Of a stretch of 6,203 bases of DNA, positions 1 through 4,960 are shown piece after piece. The notes beneath the pieces are model-generated. The model searched no databases. It was not told the origin of the DNA and saw only the letters and a list, made by a program, of their open reading frames with translations. The DNA is taken from the NCBI GenBank assembly GCA_903820655.1, contig CAIJIA010000208.1:1-6203 (forward strand), in the 5' to 3' direction. The first letter of the stretch is position 1. The number at the start of each line of letters is the position of its first letter. This stretch comes from an uncultured Chloroflexota bacterium. GTDB lineage: Bacteria; Chloroflexota; Limnocylindria; Limnocylindrales; Limnocylindraceae. Made by a program: the position numbers and the translations under genes.

Positions 1-855
1 GCCTCACTCGCATGGGGTTTCGGATCGACAACGTCGGATTACGTCCTTTCGGCGGGGGTGGGGAACGACACGTTCCTGGTCATTGAGCTTGGCGTCGGCT
101 TCGTCGTGCTGCTCGTGCTCGGTGCAATTCGTGGCGAGCTGAGCGGCTTCCGGCACCCAGGGCTGCTGCGCGCCTCTTCGACCGGAATCATTGAGCCGTG
201 GGGGGCGTACACGCTCGGTAACGTTGGCATCATCTTCTCGAGCGGCGCATTCGTTGCTCTCGTCTCGTCACTGAATCCCGTGCTGATCGCCATTCTGGCC
301 GCCCCGTATCTGGGTGAGAAGGTGAGTCGCCGCGCCGCCATCCTGATGGTCGTTTCGATCATCGGCGTAAGTCTGGTGGTCGGCGGCGCTGGCGTCGCGG
401 GCACGCTCAAGCCAGAGGGGATCATCTTTGCCATCCTCGGCCTCTTCTGCGGTGCGGCCTACGTGCTCCTCTCCTCAAAGCTAGTGCGCACCGTGCCGGT
501 ACTGCCACTCGTTGCCTCGCAGCTTCTGGTGGCGGCGCTCGCCTCGCTCGCCCTGCTGATCGTTCGCGTCACGATCTTTAACGGCGATCTTCAGCTGCCA
601 ACGACCGAGATGCAGTGGGTCGTCTCCGTTGCAACGGGCATTTTTGGTGGTGCCGCACCGTTCATTTTCTATCTTGAGGCAACTCGACGCATCCCCACAA
701 CAACGGTGAGCCAGTTCAGCACGCTGGTGCCGGTGGTCGCGCTCATCGGTGGAGTGATCTTCTTGAACGATGTCACCACACCGATTCAGCTGGTCGGTAC
801 GGCCATCGTAGTTATATCGCTCTCACTTCTCGCTCGCTACGCGCGCGCACACTGA
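1..855 (+). CDS. EamA/DMT-family permease, 5'-truncated by window edge
   Basis: An inner-membrane transporter of the drug/metabolite (EamA, RhaT-like) superfamily; the substrate cannot be told from sequence. The reading frame is open to base 1, and the residues before the GTG at 58 (ASLAWGFGSTTSDYVLSAGV) look like a normal first EamA helix, so that GTG is internal and only about 10-20 N-terminal residues are probably missing. The visible 284 residues are almost entirely hydrophobic segments separated by short charged loops and form the usual two EamA repeats: one up to the loop containing GTLKPEG, the second from GIIFAILGLFCGAAY to the end. The segment SLNPVLIAILAAPYLGEKVS in repeat 1 and STLVPVVALIGGVIFLNDV in repeat 2 are the characteristic proline-containing helix followed by an acidic residue. 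It lies one base upstream of the GDT1-like gene and is probably co-transcribed with it. Family assignment is firm; function is open. Confidence 0.9.
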   Translation, partial: ASLAWGFGSTTSDYVLSAGVGNDTFLVIELGVGFVVLLVLGAIRGELSGFRHPGLLRASSTGIIEPWGAYTLGNVGIIFSSGAFVALVSSLNPVLIAILAAPYLGEKVSRRAAILMVVSIIGVSLVVGGAGVAGTLKPEGIIFAILGLFCGAAYVLLSSKLVRTVPVLPLVASQLLVAALASLALLIVRVTIFNGDLQLPTTEMQWVVSVATGIFGGAAPFIFYLEATRRIPTTTVSQFSTLVPVVALIGGVIFLNDVTTPIQLVGTAIVVISLSLLARYARAH

Positions 856-856
856 G

Positions 857-1438
857 GTGGAGGCGTTCCTGCTTTCGGCGGGGGTGATCTTCCTTGCGGA
901 GCTTGGCGATAAGAGTCAGCTGATGGCGATGGCCTTCGCCGCCCGCTACCGCTTCTGGCCAGTGATGATCGGGATCACGGGCGCCACGCTGCTTGTGCAC
1001 GCAGGGTCGGTATTCATTGGGCGCGTTGCCGCCACGGCGCTCCCTGTCGACGCCATCAATCTCGCGGCGGGGGCCGCCTATTTGGGATTCGCCGTCTGGA
1101 CCCTTCGCGGCGATGAGCTCGGCGACGAGGATCAGGCGCGTGCCACCCGCGTTGGCCGCTGGGCGATCCTGGCGATCGGCACCTCGTTCTTCCTCGCCGA
1201 GCTCGGTGACAAGACGATGCTCGCCACCATCACGCTCGGTGCCACTCATGAGCCGATCGGAACCTGGCTCGGATCAACTGCCGGAATGGTGCTCGCCGAT
1301 GCCCTCGCCGTTGGCGCCGGATCGCTGCTCGCCACACGCGTTGCCCCACGCACGATTGCACGCTTCGCTGCCGCCTCGTTCGTGATCTTCGGGCTCCTCC
1401 TCGCGTATGAGGGGGCACGCGGACTGCTTGGCCTCTAG
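857..1438 (+). CDS. GDT1/UPF0016 (TMEM165-type) cation transporter
   Basis: A small integral membrane protein of 193 residues, the usual length for bacterial UPF0016/GDT1 members. The family diagnostic E-x-G-D-K-[ST] occurs twice, at E15-L-G-D-K-S20 and E115-L-G-D-K-T120, exactly 100 residues apart and each inside a hydrophobic helix; the acidic residues are thought to coordinate the transported cation. Around six membrane segments are visible, with a hydrophilic loop at about residues 83-100 (RGDELGDEDQARATR) dividing the two halves. Characterised relatives move Mn2+ and/or Ca2+ (bacterial MneA exports Mn2+; yeast Gdt1 and human TMEM165 serve the Golgi), so Mn2+ export is the best guess. The GTG start at 857 follows the upstream TGA (853-855) by one base, has no strong ribosome-binding site of its own, and is needed to keep motif 1, which the next ATG (codon 23) would remove. 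Translation is probably coupled to the permease. Confidence 0.92.
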   Translation: MEAFLLSAGVIFLAELGDKSQLMAMAFAARYRFWPVMIGITGATLLVHAGSVFIGRVAATALPVDAINLAAGAAYLGFAVWTLRGDELGDEDQARATRVGRWAILAIGTSFFLAELGDKTMLATITLGATHEPIGTWLGSTAGMVLADALAVGAGSLLATRVAPRTIARFAAASFVIFGLLLAYEGARGLLGL

Positions 1439-2328
1439 GAGCTCGTAACGCCGCGTAGCAGTGCCGCTGCCTTGCGAACTCGCCCCACCACCGGCCGATG
1501 CGGTCGTCGCACCCCAAAGCCATCGCGCTCGAGTTGGCGCAGAATCTCGCGATACAGGTAGGCCGCCACGCGAATCGAACCGCCGCCGTTCTGCAGGTGG
1601 CGAATTCCCTTAATGCCAGCTTCGTAGTCGGCATCGGCTCGCGCGATCTCTGCGTTGTACAAGGTGCGCCGATCACCATCTCGCAGCGAGGTCGGGCCAC
1701 TCGTTGCTGCGGGATCGAGGCCGGCGCGCCGTAGGGCACTTGCAGGGAGATAGACGCGCCCGTTCGCAAGATCCTCGTCGATATCGCGCAAGATATTCGT
1801 GCGCTGCATTGCCCCACCAAGGGCTCGAGCAGCGAGGTCTGCCTGGGCACTATCGCCCTCGCGCACACCGAGGAGGGCCGCCATCAGTCGCCCGACGGTG
1901 CCCGCTACCTGGTAGCAGTAGAGATCGAGATCGGCGTCACTCTCCATAACGGGGCCGGCGAGGTCACCCTCCATGCCGTCGAGGAATGCGCCGATCGCAT
2001 CAGTCGGGAGCGACGGTGTTCGTCGCTGTAGATCGATGAAGATCGCCAGCTCATCACCACCGGCGCTGTCAATCACACCGCTGCTGAGCCAGGTGCGGAT
2101 CGCCGCAAGGCGCTGCTGGGCGTCGGCGCGTTGTGCCGAGCCGCTCGGCGCCTCAAGGTCGACCAAATCGTCGAGTCGACGCAGCGCCAGGTAGAGCAGA
2201 TTAATGTCATCACGAACGTCGCGCGGAAGAAAGCGTGCCGCCAAGGCGAAGCTTCGCGCCACGCGATTGATCGTTGCCTGTGCCTCAGGGAGGAGCGCCG
2301 CCACGCGCGGATCGCGCTGGGGGGTCAT
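1435..2328 (-). CDS. crtB: Phytoene synthase (trans-isoprenyl diphosphate synthase, CrtB type)
   Basis: Head-to-head condensing enzyme of the squalene/phytoene synthase family, 297 residues, near the usual 290-310. It should join two GGPP molecules into 15-cis-phytoene via prephytoene diphosphate. Both Mg2+-diphosphate binding sites are intact: the first aspartate motif DDLVD at 53-57 and the second, DIDED at 182-186, within QRTNILRDIDEDLANGRVYL. Other family signatures are SFALAARFLP (26-35), YCYQVAGTVGRLM (137-149) and GRVYLP (190-195). The ATG start lies 4 nt after the crtI TAA (2333-2335), without a clear Shine-Dalgarno, suggesting coupled translation. The pairing with crtI identifies it as carotenogenic and not a hopanoid HpnC/HpnD or squalene synthase. 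A C30 enzyme (CrtM type) cannot be excluded from sequence alone. The stop codon overlaps that of the convergent transporter gene. Confidence 0.93.
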   Translation of the reverse strand: MTPQRDPRVAALLPEAQATINRVARSFALAARFLPRDVRDDINLLYLALRRLDDLVDLEAPSGSAQRADAQQRLAAIRTWLSSGVIDSAGGDELAIFIDLQRRTPSLPTDAIGAFLDGMEGDLAGPVMESDADLDLYCYQVAGTVGRLMAALLGVREGDSAQADLAARALGGAMQRTNILRDIDEDLANGRVYLPASALRRAGLDPAATSGPTSLRDGDRRTLYNAEIARADADYEAGIKGIRHLQNGGGSIRVAAYLYREILRQLERDGFGVRRPHRPVVGRVRKAAALLRGVTSS

Positions 2329-2332
2329 GCGA

Positions 2333-3865
2333 TTACGGGCGAACGAGATTTCCGGTCGGGCCAGTGGCGCGCGACGTGAAAGGAGCGGGGTAGTCCCCGC
2401 GAATCAGATCCTGGGTGACCTGTGAGGTGAGGAGCGCCCCTGGCATCCCTGCACCCGGGTGCGTGCCACCGCCAACGTAGTAGAGGCCGGCGATTGTCCG
2501 GTCGCGGTTTGGCTGGCGGAAGTAGGCCGACTGCTGCAGCGATGGTTCGACGGCGAAGGCATTCCCATCAGGGGCAAGGAGCTCGTCGCGGAAGGTGAGC
2601 GGCGTCCACGAGCGCTCCACCACGATCGAATCGCGCAGGCCTGGAAGCCCCCAGTCCTCGAGCCACTCCAAGGTGCGATCGCGCATGCGCGGCTCCGCTT
2701 CGGCCCAGTCGTCACCAGAGCGCAGGTTCGGCACGGGGAGCAGGATGGCGATCGAGTCGCCACCTGGTGGCGCCATCTCGGGCTCCGTGCGCGATGGTGC
2801 ATGAATGTAGACGGCGTTGCTGCGTGGCATGCGGCGTTCGCGGGTGACATCCTTAATGAAGCCGTGATAGTCATCACCCACAACGAGAGTGTGGTGGAGG
2901 AGCTTCTCAAACTTCTTGTTGGTGCCCAGGTACATCATGTGCGCCGACATGGTGGTGCGCAGTGGGCGAAGGCGCCATGGGAAGGCGTCAGGGGCATCGG
3001 GGAGGAGGGCGTCGCGCGCCGTGACGTCCCCGTTGTAGATCACCAGATCGGCGTTGTGTACGACACCGTCAGAGGTGCGCACGCCGGTGGCGCGCCCGTT
3101 GCGATGCAGGATCTGATCCACCTTGCTGTTGGTGTGGATCACACCACCCATCTTGGCGATGATCTTGCCGAACGATTGAATGATGCTGTACACGCCACCT
3201 TCGGTGTACCAGATCCCATCGGCGATCTGCAGATAGGCAAGCGCCGAATAGATGGCTGGCACGCGCGACGGGTCACCACCGATGAAGAGTGAGTGGAAGC
3301 CGAATGCCTGCTGCACATGTGGCTCCTTGAAGAACTTGCCAACCCACCCTTCAAGGAAGCGAATCGCATCGAGGCGCGCCATGGTCGGAAGGAGCTTGAC
3401 GAAATCCTTCAGGTTCAAGAAGTTCTGCCGACCGGAGACGAGGATCCCTTCGCGGTGGATTGCACCAGACGCGGCGAGGAATGCCTCGAGCTGATTCGCG
3501 TCGTCGTTCGAGAACTTGCGCATTTCGGCGAGCAGCTGCTCGCGGTCGCTGCCAAAGTCAAAGTGGCGATCCTCGCCCGTCCAGAAGATGCGATAGCCCG
3601 GCTGCAGCTGGCGCAAGGTGACGTGATCAGACATCTTCTCGCCCGCCGCGGCATAGACCTCTTCGAAGAGCCAGGGCATGGTGATCAGTGACGGGCCAGT
3701 GTCGAAGGTGTAGCCGCCCTCCTGAATGCGTGAGGCGCGGCCGCCGATCTCGGGGCGGGCCTCCAGGATGGTGACCTTCCAGCCGTCGGAGAGGAGGCGA
3801 ATGGCCGTGGAGAGGCCGCCGAAGCCGCTCCCCACGATGATCGCTGTTCGACCCCCCTGCGCCAT
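2333..3865 (-). CDS. crtI: Phytoene desaturase (CrtI-type FAD-dependent oxidoreductase)
   Basis: A 510-residue member of the bacterial/fungal CrtI family, which desaturates phytoene stepwise towards neurosporene or lycopene using FAD at the membrane surface. The N-terminus has the dinucleotide-binding fold: TAIIVGSGFGGLSTA (G12-x-G14-x-x-G17), an acidic residue at the end of the second strand (E35), then ARPEIGGRAS and the YTFDTGPSLITMP segment (52-64). The middle contains HSLFIGGDPSRVPAIYS (191-207) and a YTEGGVYSI segment (220-228), typical of CrtI. The C-terminus carries the second FAD motif, GLYYVGGGTHPGAGMPGALL (460-479). The ATG at 3863-3865 is preceded by AAGGGGG (3870-3876) and is six residues from the start of the flavin fold, so the start is well supported. 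It is the first gene of a crtI-crtB operon divergent from the IclR-type gene. The number of desaturation steps, and C40 versus C30 substrate, cannot be read from sequence. Confidence 0.94.
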   Translation of the reverse strand: MAQGGRTAIIVGSGFGGLSTAIRLLSDGWKVTILEARPEIGGRASRIQEGGYTFDTGPSLITMPWLFEEVYAAAGEKMSDHVTLRQLQPGYRIFWTGEDRHFDFGSDREQLLAEMRKFSNDDANQLEAFLAASGAIHREGILVSGRQNFLNLKDFVKLLPTMARLDAIRFLEGWVGKFFKEPHVQQAFGFHSLFIGGDPSRVPAIYSALAYLQIADGIWYTEGGVYSIIQSFGKIIAKMGGVIHTNSKVDQILHRNGRATGVRTSDGVVHNADLVIYNGDVTARDALLPDAPDAFPWRLRPLRTTMSAHMMYLGTNKKFEKLLHHTLVVGDDYHGFIKDVTRERRMPRSNAVYIHAPSRTEPEMAPPGGDSIAILLPVPNLRSGDDWAEAEPRMRDRTLEWLEDWGLPGLRDSIVVERSWTPLTFRDELLAPDGNAFAVEPSLQQSAYFRQPNRDRTIAGLYYVGGGTHPGAGMPGALLTSQVTQDLIRGDYPAPFTSRATGPTGNLVRP

Positions 3866-3869
3866 GGTT

Positions 3870-3876
3870 CCCCCTT
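3870..3876 (-). promoter_or_regulatory. Ribosome binding site of crtI
   Basis: On the minus strand the bases before the crtI ATG read AAGGGGGAACC. The G-run ends four bases before the start codon, close but acceptable. It supports the ATG at 3865. The same G-run could also pair with the C-run of the inverted repeat at 3889-3903 (see findings). Confidence 0.55.
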
Positions 3877-3888
3877 AGTGCTGACGGT

Positions 3889-3903
3889 GGGGGCAGCGCC
3901 CCC
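3889..3903 (-). repeat. Perfect inverted repeat in the crtI leader
   Basis: GGGGGC-AGC-GCCCCC on the plus strand: two perfect 6-bp arms around a 3-nt centre, 23 bases upstream of the crtI start. In the crtI transcript it could form a very GC-rich hairpin with a GCU loop. It could equally be a protein-binding site in DNA. No U-run follows it, so it is not a standard intrinsic terminator. Confidence 0.6.
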
Positions 3904-3913
3904 TGTCGCTACC

Positions 3914-3919
3914 ATCGTA
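3914..3919 (-). promoter_or_regulatory. Possible -10 element of crtI promoter
   Basis: The minus strand reads TACGAT here, four of six matches to TATAAT and fitting the TAnnnT core. No good -35 hexamer lies at 16-18 bp. If used, transcription would begin about 40-45 bases before the crtI start and the leader would include the 3889-3903 inverted repeat. Weak evidence only. Confidence 0.22.
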
Positions 3920-3922
3920 GGG

Positions 3923-3947
3923 GTGCTGCGCGGGGCGCGCTGAGCAC
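3923..3947. repeat. Imperfect inverted repeat upstream of crtI
   Basis: The plus strand reads GTGCT GCGCG GGG CGCGC TG AGCAC: ten potential base pairs (5+5) around a 3-nt centre, interrupted only by an unpaired TG on the right side. It lies just upstream, in the crtI direction, of the candidate TACGAT hexamer, where an operator or activator site would sit. It is GC-rich and could be fortuitous. Confidence 0.45.
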
Positions 3948-3962
3948 GAATCCGGCCTGCCA

Positions 3963-3991
3963 TTGACGACGACGCCTTGTGGGCGGATCAT
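3963..3991 (+). promoter_or_regulatory. Candidate promoter of the IclR-type regulator / acs operon
   Basis: TTGACG (3963-3968, five of six to TTGACA) and GATCAT (3986-3991, four of six to TATAAT) are separated by exactly 17 bp. The -10 hexamer lies wholly inside the 15-bp palindrome at 3982-3996, so a protein bound there would block RNA polymerase. The predicted transcript would start near 3998, just before the Shine-Dalgarno at 4001, giving a very short leader. The spacing and -35 are good; the -10 is mediocre. Confidence 0.4.
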
Positions 3992-3996
3992 CCGCC
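3982..3996. promoter_or_regulatory. Perfect 15-bp palindrome, probable IclR-family operator
   Basis: GGCGGAT-C-ATCCGCC is a perfect inverted repeat with 7-bp arms and a single central base. As I recall it, the E. coli IclR consensus (TGGAAATnATTTCCA) has the same layout, including the central TnA, though the outer bases differ. It lies 22 bases before the start of the IclR-family gene, overlapping its candidate -10 hexamer. Autoregulation from such a position is common in this family. The palindrome is seen directly; its role is inferred from position and shape. Confidence 0.6.
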
Positions 3997-4000
3997 ACCT

Positions 4001-4009
4001 AGGGAGGAG
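4001..4009 (+). promoter_or_regulatory. Ribosome binding site deciding the IclR-type gene start
   Basis: AGGGAGGAG ends nine bases before the ATG at 4019. It is the strongest Shine-Dalgarno in the window and selects that ATG over an in-frame TTG at 3977, which would place the palindrome and this site inside the coding region. Confidence 0.75.
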
Positions 4010-4018
4010 CACCAACCA

Positions 4019-4960
4019 ATGAGTAGTGAGCAGACGCGCGGCCGCGCGGCCCAGAGCCTTGATGAGGGCCTTGACCATGTGGGTGGCGCCGTAGCACCAG
4101 GTGCAGATGACGCCGCCGTTCGCTCCGTCGATCGCGCCGCCGCGCTCCTGGTCTGTCTCTCTGATGCCGACGGCTCCGCCTCGGTCACCGACCTCTCACA
4201 CTCCCTCGACCTGCACAAGTCAACGGTGAGCCGACTCCTCTCGACCCTCGAGCGCCGCGGCCTCGTAGAGCAGGACCGCGAGAGTGGGCACTTCCGCCTC
4301 GGCGTCGGCATCATTCGCCTGGCCCAATCCGCAGAGCGCACCCTCGACCTGCGGGCGATCGCCCTCCCAGAGATGGAGGCGCTCGCCAAGGCCACCCACG
4401 AAACCGTCAGCCTTGAAGTTTTCGACGGCGTCGCCGCGGCGGTAGCGATCTGTCAGATCGACGGGCCGAACCTCACGCCGATGCCCGACATCACCGGGCG
4501 ACCAATCGCCATGCACGCCATCGCCTCAGGGAAGGTGCTCCTCGCCTCGCTGCCAGAGCGCACCGTCCTCTCCATTGCTCGACGCGGACTGATTCGCTAC
4601 ACGCCGCGAACCATCACTGACCCTCGCGCACTCCTTGAAGAGCTCGCCACGATTCGACGACGCGGCTACGCCGTGGCGATCGGCGAGTGGGACGACCGGA
4701 TCACCGCCGCCGCCGTGCCAATCTGCGATGCGCGCGGCACCGTGATCGCCACCGTTGTGGTGTGGGGCGCCGCCACGCGCGTCACCCCTGGTACGTTGCC
4801 AGCGCTTGTCACTGCGGCCCGAGACGCCGCGCAGCAGATCAGCACTAAGTTGGGTTGGAGCGGCACGCAGCGTCGCGCTGGGATCGTGCCGCATCTGAAG
4901 GACGACGATGTCGAAGAGCAGGAGCACGAGGTAGCGGACGACGAAGAGGCCGCCGGCTAG
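4019..4960 (+). CDS. IclR-family transcriptional regulator
   Basis: A 313-residue DNA-binding regulator with the two IclR domains. The winged helix-turn-helix spans about residues 34-97: VRSVDRAAALLVCLSDADGS, then the recognition region SLDLHKSTVSRLLSTLERRG (62-81) and the wing LVEQDRESGHFRLGVGI. The effector/dimerisation domain spans about 104-280, with signatures GRPIAMHAIASGKVLLASLP (160-179) and GYAVAIGEWDDRITAAAVPI (216-235). The start at 4019 is chosen for its Shine-Dalgarno. The protein is longer than the usual 250-280 residues because of a roughly 33-residue N-terminal lead and a hydrophilic, strongly acidic C-terminal tail from about 294. Its stop overlaps the acs GTG by one base, so acs is a likely target along with the gene itself through the palindrome at 3982-3996; the divergent crtI operon is a possible third. 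Family members often sense small acids or aromatic compounds; the ligand here is unknown. Confidence 0.93.
   Translation: MSSEQTRGRAAQSLDEGLDHVGGAVAPGADDAAVRSVDRAAALLVCLSDADGSASVTDLSHSLDLHKSTVSRLLSTLERRGLVEQDRESGHFRLGVGIIRLAQSAERTLDLRAIALPEMEALAKATHETVSLEVFDGVAAAVAICQIDGPNLTPMPDITGRPIAMHAIASGKVLLASLPERTVLSIARRGLIRYTPRTITDPRALLEELATIRRRGYAVAIGEWDDRITAAAVPICDARGTVIATVVVWGAATRVTPGTLPALVTAARDAAQQISTKLGWSGTQRRAGIVPHLKDDDVEEQEHEVADDEEAAG
4943..4949 (+). promoter_or_regulatory. Probable ribosome binding site of acs inside the regulator gene
   Basis: GAAGAGG lies ten bases before the GTG at 4960 and is part of the codons for the acidic tail of the IclR-type protein. With the one-base TAGTG stop/start overlap it points to coupled translation of regulator and synthetase. 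Confidence 0.45.

Larger units (their letters stand above)
3866..4018. promoter_or_regulatory. Divergent intergenic control region between crtI and iclR-like gene
   Basis: This 153-bp stretch is the only substantial non-coding sequence in the window and must hold the promoters of both the leftward crtI-crtB operon and the rightward regulator-acs operon, unless one is read from a promoter inside a gene. It contains three inverted repeats (3889-3903, 3923-3947 and 3982-3996), a Shine-Dalgarno for each flanking gene, and weak promoter-like hexamers in both directions, each entered separately. No small ORF with a convincing start is visible in it. Confidence 0.8.

Noticed and set aside
58..855. 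GTG at 58 as the true start of the permease
   Set aside because: The frame is open to base 1 and the upstream residues form a normal EamA first helix, so the gene starts outside the window.
1230..1868. 212-codon minus-strand frame across the transporter and crtB
   Set aside because: Out of frame with crtB and low-complexity Arg/Ala/Cys-rich; a shadow.
1435..2328. Hopanoid squalene-synthase-like HpnC/HpnD or squalene synthase
   Set aside because: Sequence overlap with this family exists, but four-base linkage to crtI and an intact phytoene-synthase signature favour CrtB; no HpnE or other hopanoid gene is adjacent.
2459..3292. 277-codon plus-strand open frame opposite crtI
   Set aside because: CrtI motifs on the minus strand are complete; the opposing translation is composition-driven with no family features.
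3889..3903. Intrinsic terminator in the divergent region
   Set aside because: The GC-rich hairpin has no T-run on either side and lies in the leader of crtI, not after a gene.
3977..4018. Upstream TTG start for the IclR-type gene, adding 14 residues
   Set aside because: The added residues (WADHPPPREEHQP) are unlike the family, would encode the palindrome and Shine-Dalgarno, and a strong ribosome site points to the ATG at 4019.
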